Shown here in pieces: positions 9,979-17,126 of a DNA stretch of 64,000 nt. Location: positions 1,116,001-1,180,000 of the forward strand of contig CAVOKJ010000002.1 in assembly GCA_963696495.1 (NCBI GenBank), in the 5' to 3' direction. A model generated the notes under the pieces. It did not search any database. It had not been told where the DNA came from and was given only the letters and a program-made list of their open reading frames with translations. The stretch's first letter is position 1; each line of letters begins with the position of its first letter. The stretch is from Bog-756 sp963696495. GTDB taxonomy: Bacteria; Actinomycetota; Acidimicrobiia; Acidimicrobiales; RAAP-2. The position numbers and the translations under genes were made by a program.

Positions 9979-11085
9979 ATGCCCGGCGACGTCGCTGACA
10001 CCCCCATCCGTACCACCGTGTCCCTCTCCACGCCCAACCGGAGCGCCGGTCGGCCGACCCCGGAGCGTCCCGACGTCGACCCGTCGACCGCCCGGTCCCG
10101 GCTGCGCACCGCCGAAACGGCCCTGCTCGACGACCGACGCCTGCTGACCGGTGACGAGCTGACCGGCCTGGCGGAGCTGCCGGACCGCTGGGTCACGTCC
10201 CTCGCCGCCCTCGCCCACCAGGTTCGCCTGGCCTGGTGCGGTCCCGAGGTCGAAGTCGAGGGCATCCTGTCGGCGAAGACGGGTGGTTGTCCCGAGGACT
10301 GCCACTTCTGCTCCCAGTCGTCGCGGTTCGACACCCCGGTCAAGGCCACGCCGTTCCTCGATGCCGACGAGGTGCTGCGGGCCGCCGAGGAGACCAAGGC
10401 CGCCGGCGCCTCGGAGTTCTGCATCGTGCTGGCCGTTCGCGGGCCCGACGAGCGGACCATGCAGAGGATCCTCGAGCTGGTCCCGATGATCCGGGACCGG
10501 ACCGGCCTCAACGTGGCGGTCAGCGCCGGACTGCTGACCGACGACCAGGCCCGCCGGTTCGCCCAGGGAGGCGTCCACCGCTACAACCACAACCTGGAGA
10601 CGGCCCGCTCGTTCTTCCCGAACGTGGTGACCACGCACTCCTGGGAGGAGCGCGAGGACACGTGCCGCCTGGTGCGGAACCATGGGATGGAGCTGTGCTG
10701 CGGTGCCCTGATCGGCATGGGAGAGACCGACGAGCAGCGGGTCGAGCTGCTGGTCCAGCTCCAGGAGCTGGACCCCACCGAGGTCCCCCTCAATTTCCTC
10801 AACCCCCGCCCGGGCACCCCGCTCGGGGACGAGCAGCCGGTGGCCGCGTGGGAGGCCATCCGCTGGATCGCCCTGTTCCGTCTGGGCCTCCCCGGGGTGA
10901 TCCTCCGCTACGCCGGTGGGCGCGAGGTGACGTTGCGCGAGCTGCAGGCGATGGGGATGACCTCGGGCATCAATGCGCTGATCGTGGGCAACTACCTGAC
11001 CACCCTGGGGCGCTCGGCCGACGATGACCTCCGCATGCTGTCCGACCTCCGGATGCCGGTCGGCTCGCTGACCGGCGTCCTCTGA
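9979..11085 (+). CDS. bioB: Biotin synthase
   Basis: Radical-SAM enzyme that inserts sulfur into dethiobiotin, the last step of biotin synthesis. 368 residues. The SAM-cluster cysteines are C104, C108 and C111 in KTGGCPEDCHFCSQS. Further family segments are GVHRYNHNLETA, CCGALIGMGETDEQR, VPLNFLNPRPGTPL and GNYLTTLGR. The N-terminal 40 residues are Pro/Arg-rich and probably disordered, so an internal GTG at 10018 is an alternative start. The ATG at 9979 fits the TANNNT box 6 nt upstream. The bsaP-like gene follows after 3 nt. The other biotin genes lie 13 kb away. Confidence 0.96.
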   Translation: MPGDVADTPIRTTVSLSTPNRSAGRPTPERPDVDPSTARSRLRTAETALLDDRRLLTGDELTGLAELPDRWVTSLAALAHQVRLAWCGPEVEVEGILSAKTGGCPEDCHFCSQSSRFDTPVKATPFLDADEVLRAAEETKAAGASEFCIVLAVRGPDERTMQRILELVPMIRDRTGLNVAVSAGLLTDDQARRFAQGGVHRYNHNLETARSFFPNVVTTHSWEEREDTCRLVRNHGMELCCGALIGMGETDEQRVELLVQLQELDPTEVPLNFLNPRPGTPLGDEQPVAAWEAIRWIALFRLGLPGVILRYAGGREVTLRELQAMGMTSGINALIVGNYLTTLGRSADDDLRMLSDLRMPVGSLTGVL

Positions 11086-11088
11086 CCG

Positions 11089-11307
11089 TTGCCCCCTGAC
11101 CGGGGCACGGGCACCGGTGGTGGGGGGGAGGACGAGGCCGGCTTCTGCACGGGTTGTGGATCAACCTCCGTCGCCTGTCCCGGGTGCGGCCGCCCGCTCG
11201 ACCCGCCCCGGTTCTGCGCCGCCTGCGGGAGACGGCTGACGGTGCAGGTGACCCCGGGCGGCTACCGGGCCCGGTGCCGTGACCACGGTGAGCTCGTCTC
11301 GCCCTGA
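11089..11307 (+). CDS. bsaP: Biotin synthase auxiliary protein-like small cysteine-rich protein
   Basis: 72 residues with seven cysteines (20, 23, 30, 33, 43, 46, 63) arranged as CxxC pairs, and the conserved core LDPPRFCAACGRRLTVQV ending in RCRDHGEL. The gene begins 3 nt after bioB, so it is almost certainly co-transcribed and translationally coupled. Small proteins of this pattern directly after bioB are known in Actinomycetota. In mycobacteria one (BsaP) was reported as needed for BioB activity, probably by helping its iron-sulfur clusters. Function here is transferred from that family. The only in-frame early start is TTG at 11089, which is unusual and the least certain point. Confidence 0.75.
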   Translation: MPPDRGTGTGGGGEDEAGFCTGCGSTSVACPGCGRPLDPPRFCAACGRRLTVQVTPGGYRARCRDHGELVSP

Positions 11308-11320
11308 CGACCGCTCCGGC

Positions 11321-11360
11321 GGGGCCCGGTCCGCCTGAGCCGGGGAGCGCACCGGGCCCC
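11321..11360 (+). terminator. Hairpin after bioB-bsaP
   Basis: Perfect 10-bp inverted repeat GGGGCCCGGT (11321-11330) and ACCGGGCCCC (11351-11360) with a 20-nt loop, 13 nt after the bsaP stop. No T-run follows. Confidence 0.45.
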
Positions 11361-11407
11361 CACGATGCCGGGGGTTCACGGTGCGGGGCCGCCGGGACGA
11401 CCCGGGC

Positions 11408-11413
11408 TACGTT
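11408..11413 (+). promoter_or_regulatory. -10 box for a leaderless GAP-family transcript
   Basis: TACGTT ends 6 nt before the ATG at 11420. No ribosome site is present. Confidence 0.5.
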
Positions 11414-11419
11414 GCCCCT

Positions 11420-12091
11420 ATGGGAGCACTGCTGGCGTCCACGCTCCCCTTGGCCCTGGGGGCGGCGATCAGCCCCACCCTGTTCGCACTGCAGCTGATG
11501 GTGCTCTCGGGCCGCACCAAACGGCTGGCACGGGGCTGGGCCCTGGCCGCGGGAGCAGCCGTGATCCTCGGCGCGTTCGCCGTGCTGTGTGTCACCCTCC
11601 TCGACCGCCTGCACCAGGCCACCCACCACCACTCGGTGCACGACGCGGTCATCGACTTCGTCGCCGCCGGGCTCCTGGTCGCGCTGGCGGCGCGGTCGCT
11701 GCACCACCGCCCCACTGCGGGCGAGGAGAACAAGGAGCGCACGGAGGGGCGGCTCACCAGCGCACCCACCTTCTGGTTCTTCGGTATCGGGGCGATCGGG
11801 ATGGTCGTCAACTTCTCCACCCTGGTGCTGTTCCTCGCCGCCATGCACGAGATCACCCGGTCGGCGGTGGGGACCACCGGCCGTGTGGTCGACTTCGCCG
11901 TCGTCTACGTCGTCACCCTGCTGCCCGTCCTCGTGCCCGTCGGGCTGGTCGCCGCGCTGGGCGAACGCGCCGATCCCCCGCTGCGCGCCACCCATGCCTT
12001 CGTCGCCGACCACGGCCGGTCCATCGGCATCACCGTCGAGGTGGTCTTCGCCGTGTACCTGGCGGTCAAAGGCGTCGGCGAACTGCCCTGA
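11420..12091 (+). CDS. GAP-family (Sap-like) integral membrane protein
   Basis: 223 residues with about six hydrophobic segments and a His-rich loop (HQATHHHSVHD). The opening LPLALGAAISPTLFALQLMVLSG and the central GAIGMVVNFSTLVLFLAAMHEI match the GAP/Sap family of actinobacterial membrane proteins. Mycobacterial members are tied to export or surface display of glycolipids. The cargo here is unknown. The ATG at 11420 is chosen over an upstream GTG because a TANNNT box sits 6 nt before it. It is the only gene between the bioB-bsaP terminator hairpin and a convergent gene. Confidence 0.75.
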   Translation: MGALLASTLPLALGAAISPTLFALQLMVLSGRTKRLARGWALAAGAAVILGAFAVLCVTLLDRLHQATHHHSVHDAVIDFVAAGLLVALAARSLHHRPTAGEENKERTEGRLTSAPTFWFFGIGAIGMVVNFSTLVLFLAAMHEITRSAVGTTGRVVDFAVVYVVTLLPVLVPVGLVAALGERADPPLRATHAFVADHGRSIGITVEVVFAVYLAVKGVGELP

Positions 12092-12226
12092 CCCGCCGCC
12101 CGATGCCGACCTGGTGACCAGGGCCTGATCGAGACGAGAACGCCAGCACTCTCGGGTCGTCCCGCCTGAAGTTGGATCTCCCGACCGGCACCGTGTCTCG
12201 AACTCAGACCGCGGGTGAGCCGCAGG

Positions 12227-13201
12227 TCAGCTGTTCCCCGACAAGCCGGATGTACCGGAGTCGCTGGACGAGCCCGAATTGCCGGACGTTCCCGAGTTGC
12301 CCGATGTACCCGAGATGCCGGACGTTCCCGAGTTGCCCGAAGAGCCCGAGTTGCCGGACGTACCCGAGTTGCCGGACGTTCCCGAGTTGCCGGACGTTCC
12401 CGAGTTGCTCGATTTGCCCGAGTTGCTCGACGGGCCCGAGTTGCCCGACGAGCCCGAGTTGCCCGACGAGCCCGAACCCTGTGGGCTGGCGAAATTGTCC
12501 GAGAGATACCAGGTTCCGTTCATCCGAGTCAGGCTCATCCGACCGTCCGCACCCTTGAAGGACGAGCAGTAGCCGGCGTGACTGCAATTGACTTGGGCGA
12601 TCCCGGAATCGCCCTGGGTGGTGACCACCCCCAACGAGAGGTTGGGGTACTTCTGGTGGCCCCACACGTAGGTGAAGTTCTCCACGCAATCCGAGCGGTC
12701 GGAAGGAAGGAACAGCGGGCAGTACGCGCCCTTGTCGTTCTGCCTGATTGCGGCAACGGCTGCCGCGGCAGTCGAATTGGCCGAGGAACCGGATGATCCA
12801 CCCAGCACCACGATGCCGGCGACGGCGAGGGCCACGATCACAACGGCCCCACCAAGCACGAGCGGTCTCTTGAAGAACGGCGCTTTGGAGGTTGGCAGGC
12901 CGGAGCCCGTGACGATCGGCGGTTGGGGCCTCGAGGACGCGTCGGGGTCGGCGTGTCTCCTTTCGGGGGCGTACCAGTTGCCGTCGGACGCCTGCCACCA
13001 TCCCTCCGGGTGCGACCCCGCACCCGCCGGCAGGGGCGTCGCCGTCGGCTGCGGGGGCGGGGGCGCGGGCGGTGGCGGCGGTGAAGGTGGCGGTGGCGGT
13101 GGCGGTGGCGGTGGCGGTTGGTAGTCGGCGTGCCTCTCCGGTGCGTACCACTTGCCGTCAGACGCCTGCCACCATCCAACACCCTGCGAAGTGTCGCTCA
13201 C
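12227..13201 (-). CDS. Membrane protein with two WWxxxDGxWY modules, polyproline linker and Ser/Gly/Asn repeat tail
   Basis: 324 residues, function not known. From the N-terminus: a GWWQASDGKWYAPE module at residue 9, a run of about 11 prolines plus further Pro/Ala, a second module GWWQASDGNWYAPE, a single membrane helix (LVLGGAVVIVALAVAGIVVL), and an extracytoplasmic region with four cysteines (YCPLF, DCVENF, VNCSH, GYCSS) that could form two disulfides. A tail of about 100 residues follows, made of SGNSGTSGNSG-type repeats. The modules resemble DUF2510-type tryptophan motifs common in Acidimicrobiia. The start is GTG at 13201 with GGGGGA upstream. The tail is encoded by near-identical 9- and 18-bp units (12255-12480), so its length may vary. 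Confidence 0.75.
   Translation of the reverse strand: MSDTSQGVGWWQASDGKWYAPERHADYQPPPPPPPPPPPSPPPPPAPPPPQPTATPLPAGAGSHPEGWWQASDGNWYAPERRHADPDASSRPQPPIVTGSGLPTSKAPFFKRPLVLGGAVVIVALAVAGIVVLGGSSGSSANSTAAAAVAAIRQNDKGAYCPLFLPSDRSDCVENFTYVWGHQKYPNLSLGVVTTQGDSGIAQVNCSHAGYCSSFKGADGRMSLTRMNGTWYLSDNFASPQGSGSSGNSGSSGNSGPSSNSGKSSNSGTSGNSGTSGNSGTSGNSGSSGNSGTSGISGTSGNSGTSGNSGSSSDSGTSGLSGNS
12255..12480 (-). repeat. Tandem 9/18-bp coding repeats (SGNSGTSGNSG tail)
   Basis: Repeating units such as gttgccggacgttcccga on the plus strand encode the low-complexity C-terminus of the preceding entry. The frame is kept throughout. Confidence 0.8.
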
Positions 13202-13392
13202 GAGGTCCCCCTTCGTCCGCCGACGGGATAGTGCAACTCAGTGAGCGCCAACCTTACCGGAGGAGCGGGCGACCGTCCCGTCCGCGAACCCGTGGGTCTC
13301 CGACCGCACCCTGGTCGCCGAACCGCTCGGGCCCCGACGGCCCTGAGTGATCACGCCCAGCCCGGCGCACCACCATTCTCATGCTCGGAGCT

Positions 13393-13674
13393 TTAGCCGG
13401 CCGGGATCTTCCATCCCCGGGCTTCGGCAATCTCCTTGCAGGTGGGGCACAGCGGGTAGCGCTTGGGATTGCGGCCGGGGACCCAGATCTTGCCGCACAG
13501 GGCCTTGACGGCGGTGCCGTTGACCATCCCCTCCACCACGGACGGCCCGGCCGAGACGAAATCGCCCTTCTCGGGCTTGAACCCCTCCAGCACGATGTGG
13601 GACATGCGCTCGTGGTCGCCGTCCAGCTCCGGGTCGACCTGGGTCGGGGCGACGGTGATGCCGGTGTCGGTCAT
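13393..13674 (-). CDS. DUF3039 family protein
   Basis: 93 residues. A compact C-terminal zinc-ribbon-like segment, ALCGKIWVPGRNPKRYPLCPTCKEI, has one Cys followed by a CxxC pair and matches actinobacterial DUF3039 proteins, whose role is unknown. The N-terminal half is acidic (PELDGDHERMSHIVLEGFKPEKGDF). The ATG at 13674 is chosen because the usual family length fits and the upstream in-frame extension is low-complexity. It is divergent from maf with 70 nt between the starts, a common pairing in this phylum by my recollection. Confidence 0.8.
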   Translation of the reverse strand: MTDTGITVAPTQVDPELDGDHERMSHIVLEGFKPEKGDFVSAGPSVVEGMVNGTAVKALCGKIWVPGRNPKRYPLCPTCKEIAEARGWKIPAG

Positions 13675-13731
13675 GCCCCCAGGATCGCGCATCCCCGGGC
13701 CCGGTGCGGTCGTCGCCCCCCGGCCTGCCCC

Positions 13732-13737
13732 TACGCT
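13732..13737 (+). promoter_or_regulatory. -10 box of the maf-dus operon
   Basis: TACGCT ends 7 nt before the maf ATG, again without a ribosome site. It would drive the four-gene operon ending at 18721. Confidence 0.5.
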
Positions 13738-13744
13738 CTGTCCT

Positions 13745-14347
13745 ATGGCCGAACGCACGTTGGTCCTCGCCTCGGGCTCGCCCGCCCGTCTGCGGCTGCT
13801 CGAGGACGCCGGTTTCGAGCCCAAGGTCGTGGTCAGCGGCGTCGACGAGACCGGCGTGACCGGCGACACGAGGACGGTGGTGGCGACGCTGGCCGAACGC
13901 AAGGCACAGGCCGTCGCCGACAGGGCCGGCGACGCCGTGGTCATCGGGTGCGACTCGATGCTCGAATTCGACGGTACCCCGCACGGCAAGCCGTCGTCGG
14001 TGTCCGAGGCCCGGCGGTGGCTGACCTCCATGCGGGGCCGCTCGGGAACCCTGCTCACCGGACACTGCGTGATCGACGAGCGCACCTCGGGTCGCGCCTC
14101 GGCCGTGGCGGCCACCACCGTCCGCTTCGGCATTACCACCGACGACGAACTCGACACCTACCTGGCCACCGGCGAGGCGATGGCGGTGGCCGGTGCCTTC
14201 ACCCTGGACGGGCGGTCCGCCCCGTTCATCGATGGGGTGGACGGCGATGCCAGCAACGTCATCGGGCTGTCCCTCCCCCTCTTCCGCCGACTCCTGGCCG
14301 AGCTCGGCATCGAGATCACCGGCTTGTGGTCGGCGGCGCACCGATGA
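13745..14347 (+). CDS. maf: Maf family nucleoside triphosphate pyrophosphatase
   Basis: 200-residue house-cleaning enzyme that hydrolyses non-canonical or modified NTPs. The N-terminal signature is LVLASGSPARLRLLEDAG. The catalytic acidic segment is VIGCDSMLEFDGTPHGKP, and GRSGTLLTGHCVI and FIDGVDGDASNVIGLSLPL complete the fold. First gene of an operon in which each gene overlaps the next by 4 nt (ATGA). Its stop overlaps the dus start at 14344. Membership of the dTTP/UTP or 7-methyl-GTP subgroup cannot be fixed from these residues alone. Confidence 0.92.
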   Translation: MAERTLVLASGSPARLRLLEDAGFEPKVVVSGVDETGVTGDTRTVVATLAERKAQAVADRAGDAVVIGCDSMLEFDGTPHGKPSSVSEARRWLTSMRGRSGTLLTGHCVIDERTSGRASAVAATTVRFGITTDDELDTYLATGEAMAVAGAFTLDGRSAPFIDGVDGDASNVIGLSLPLFRRLLAELGIEITGLWSAAHR

Positions 14348-15537
14348 TTCGGCCGACGCCCCCCGACACCACGGGCTCCCCCCGGGCGGTCGCCCCGTCG
14401 GGCACCGTCTCGCTGCCCATGCCTGCGCTCAAGCTGGGGACCATCGCCGTCGACCCGCCGGTGGTGCTGGCCCCGATGGCCGGGGTGACCAACATCGCCT
14501 TCCGGCGCCTGTGCCGCACCTTCGGGGCCGGGCTGTACGTGAGCGAGATGGTCACGGCCCGGGCCCTGGTGGAGGGGAACGCGAAGACCTTGGCCATGGC
14601 CTCCTTCGGCGAGGACGAGCCGCTCCGCAGCGTGCAGCTGTGCGGTGTGGACCCCGGGGTGATGGGGGCGGCGGTGAGCAGGCTGGTCGGCACCATCGGC
14701 GTCGACCACATCGACCTCAACTTCGGGTGCCCGGCGGGCAAGGTGACCCGCCAGGGAGCGGGGGCGGCCCTTCCCGTCCACCGGGCGCTGTTCCGCTCCA
14801 TCGTCGCCGCCGCGGTGAGGGCGGCGGGCTCGGTCCCGGTCACCGTGAAGCTCCGGATCGGCATCGACGGGCAGCGGGTGACCTACCTCGAGGCGGGCCG
14901 CATCGCCGAGGACGAGGGTGTGGCCGCCATGACCCTCCACGCCCGGACCGCCGAGCAGCTGTACTCGGGTGAGGCCGACTGGACAGCGATCGGCCGTCTG
15001 AAAGAGGCGGTGGCGTCCATACCCGTGCTCGGGAACGGCGACCTGTGGGAGGCGTCCGACGCGTTGGCCATGGTGGCGGCCACCGGCTGTGACGGGGTGG
15101 TGGTGGGGCGCGGCTGCCTGGGACGGCCATGGCTGTTCCGCGACCTGGACGACGCCTTCGCTGGTCGTCCGCGGCAGGCGCCGCCCCACCTCGGCGAGGT
15201 CGCCACCATGATGCGCGCCCACGCCGAGCTGCTGTGCCAGTCGTTCGGCGAGGATCTCGGGGTCCGGCAGTTCCGCAAGCACGCCGGCTGGTACCTGACC
15301 GGGTTCCCCGTGGGGCCGGTCGTCCGGCGGTCGCTGGCCGAGGCCCGCTCCCTGGCCGAGGTGGGTGCCCTCGTCGACACGCTCCCCACCGATCTGGCGT
15401 TTCCTCTCGACGCCCTGCGCATGGCCCGTGGCCACACCAACGGCCCGAGGCCGGTGCGCCTCCCCGAGGGTTGGTTGGACGACGTCGACGACCCCACGCC
15501 CCCGGCCGGCGGTGACCTCCTGGTGTCGGGCGGATGA
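14344..15537 (+). CDS. dus: tRNA-dihydrouridine synthase
   Basis: FMN enzyme that reduces uridines in the tRNA D-loop. 397 residues. It opens with APMAGVTNIAFRRLCR. The catalytic cysteine is C129 in LNFGCPAGKVTRQGAG. FMN-binding and active-site segments follow: SVPVTVKLRIGID, AMTLHARTAEQLYSG and GCDGVVVGRGCLGRPWLF. The C-terminal helical domain contains FRKHAGWYLTGFPVG. Closest in layout to the DusB-like bacterial group. The ATG overlaps the maf stop (ATGA), and its own stop overlaps the next start in the same way, so translation is coupled. Confidence 0.92.
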   Translation: MIRPTPPDTTGSPRAVAPSGTVSLPMPALKLGTIAVDPPVVLAPMAGVTNIAFRRLCRTFGAGLYVSEMVTARALVEGNAKTLAMASFGEDEPLRSVQLCGVDPGVMGAAVSRLVGTIGVDHIDLNFGCPAGKVTRQGAGAALPVHRALFRSIVAAAVRAAGSVPVTVKLRIGIDGQRVTYLEAGRIAEDEGVAAMTLHARTAEQLYSGEADWTAIGRLKEAVASIPVLGNGDLWEASDALAMVAATGCDGVVVGRGCLGRPWLFRDLDDAFAGRPRQAPPHLGEVATMMRAHAELLCQSFGEDLGVRQFRKHAGWYLTGFPVGPVVRRSLAEARSLAEVGALVDTLPTDLAFPLDALRMARGHTNGPRPVRLPEGWLDDVDDPTPPAGGDLLVSGG

Positions 15538-17126
15538 CCGGGCCCGATGGCGCTCGGACGACCACGTCCGGACCGGCCCGGGACGGCACACCGGCACGGG
15601 TGGCCGTCGTCGGGGCGGGCGGCTTCGTGGGCCGGCAGCTGATCCCCCATCTGACGTCGACCGGCCATGCCGTCAGTGCGCTGGTGCGCAACGAGGCAAC
15701 GGTGACGGCGCGGCCCGGCGTCGACATCCGTCCGGTCGATGTGTCCGAGACCGAGGCGCTCACGGCGGCGCTGGCCGGCTGCCGCGCCGCCTACTACCTG
15801 GTCCATGCCATGGCCGGTGGACCGGGCTTCGCCGAGCGGGACCGCGAGCTGGCTCGGTCGTTCGCCGACGCGGCGGCCGGGGCCGGCGTCGAGCGCATCG
15901 TCTACCTCGGCGGGCTCGGCCACGGGGACCTGTCGGAGCACCTGGCCAGCCGACAGGAGGTCGGTCGACTGCTCAGTTCGGCCGGCGTGCCGGTGGTCGA
16001 GCTCCGCGCCGCCGTCGTGCTGGGTGCCGGCAGCATCTCGTTCGAGATGGTCCGCTACCTGACCGAGCGCCTGCCCATGATGGTCTGCCCGAGGTGGGTC
16101 AACACCAGGGTGCAGCCCATCGCCCTCGGTGACCTCCTCGAGTACCTGTCCGAGTCTCTCGACGTCGCCCCTGGGGTGTACGAGATCGGCTGCCCGGACG
16201 TGACCACCTATCGGGAGATGATGGACACCTACGCCCGGGTCCGCGGGCTACGGCGCCGCCTCATCGTCAAGGTGCCCGTGCTGAGCCCGTCGCTGTCGGC
16301 CCACTGGGTCGACCTGGTCACCCCGGTGGACGCCGTGGTGAGCCACTCCCTGATCGAGAGCTTGACCAACGAGGTGACGGTGCGCACGGGCGACCGCACC
16401 GACGCCGCCTTCTCGGTGCGCCCGCTCCGGGTCGAGGCGTCCATCCGGGCGGCTCTCGACGGACAGGCCGACCGGGTGCCGGCCACGCTGTTCGAGCGGC
16501 ACCACGGACTCGAGGACGGGATCTACACCGACCGATCATCGGCCCGGGTGCGGCCCACCGGCGTGTCGGTGAGCGGCGAGGTCGCCGGCGTGGAGGCCGA
16601 CTTCGACGACTGCGGGGGCCAGTTGGCCTGGTACGGGTGGCCGTACGCCTGGCAGCTGCGCATCGCCCTCGGGCACCTCTTCGGCGAGGACCTGCGGCTC
16701 GGGAGGCCCTCACGCATCGAGGCCGGCGCCGAGGTCGACTGGTGGACGATCGACGTGCGCGACCAGCAGACGCTGGTGCTCAGCTCCTCGTGGTTCTGCG
16801 GCGAGGCATGGCTCGGCTTCCGGGTGTCGTCCACCCGGCCCACCCGCATCGAGCAGGTCGGGTCGCTGCGGACCAAGGGCCTGGTCGGCCTCGGGTACTG
16901 GTGGCTGCTGTTCCCCATCCACCAGATCGCCTTCCGGGCCATGGTGCACCACCGGGTGGTCCGGGCCCGGCGCATGGCACGCCGGATGTCGAAGGCCGGC
17001 CGGATCCCGTCGTCGGCGGACGAGTCCGGCTGTGGGACAATGGGGGAGGTCGATCGGGCGGCATGGCCCGCGTCGGACACGGGGGCGAGCTCCGTGCCCG
17101 ACAGGATCGCCCCTCCCCTCCCATGA
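15534..17126 (+). CDS. NAD(P)-binding SDR-type protein with C-terminal DUF2867
   Basis: 530 residues. An atypical short-chain dehydrogenase fold at the N-terminus has the dinucleotide loop VVGAGGFVGRQLIPHL and the segment AAYYLVHAMAGGPGFAERD. The C-terminal half carries DUF2867-like sequence (DWWTIDVRDQQTLVLSSSWFCGEAWLGFRV) and a hydrophobic stretch GLVGLGYWWLLFPIHQIAFRA. Related actinobacterial proteins are annotated only as NAD-dependent epimerase/DUF2867 proteins, so the substrate is unknown. The last 40 residues are low-complexity. Translationally coupled to dus and to the ABC-F gene by ATGA overlaps. Confidence 0.8.
   Translation: MTGPDGARTTTSGPARDGTPARVAVVGAGGFVGRQLIPHLTSTGHAVSALVRNEATVTARPGVDIRPVDVSETEALTAALAGCRAAYYLVHAMAGGPGFAERDRELARSFADAAAGAGVERIVYLGGLGHGDLSEHLASRQEVGRLLSSAGVPVVELRAAVVLGAGSISFEMVRYLTERLPMMVCPRWVNTRVQPIALGDLLEYLSESLDVAPGVYEIGCPDVTTYREMMDTYARVRGLRRRLIVKVPVLSPSLSAHWVDLVTPVDAVVSHSLIESLTNEVTVRTGDRTDAAFSVRPLRVEASIRAALDGQADRVPATLFERHHGLEDGIYTDRSSARVRPTGVSVSGEVAGVEADFDDCGGQLAWYGWPYAWQLRIALGHLFGEDLRLGRPSRIEAGAEVDWWTIDVRDQQTLVLSSSWFCGEAWLGFRVSSTRPTRIEQVGSLRTKGLVGLGYWWLLFPIHQIAFRAMVHHRVVRARRMARRMSKAGRIPSSADESGCGTMGEVDRAAWPASDTGASSVPDRIAPPLP

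Noticed and set aside
12255..12480. CRISPR-like array
   Set aside because: The repeats are 9-18 bp, have no unique spacers, and are in frame within a coding sequence.
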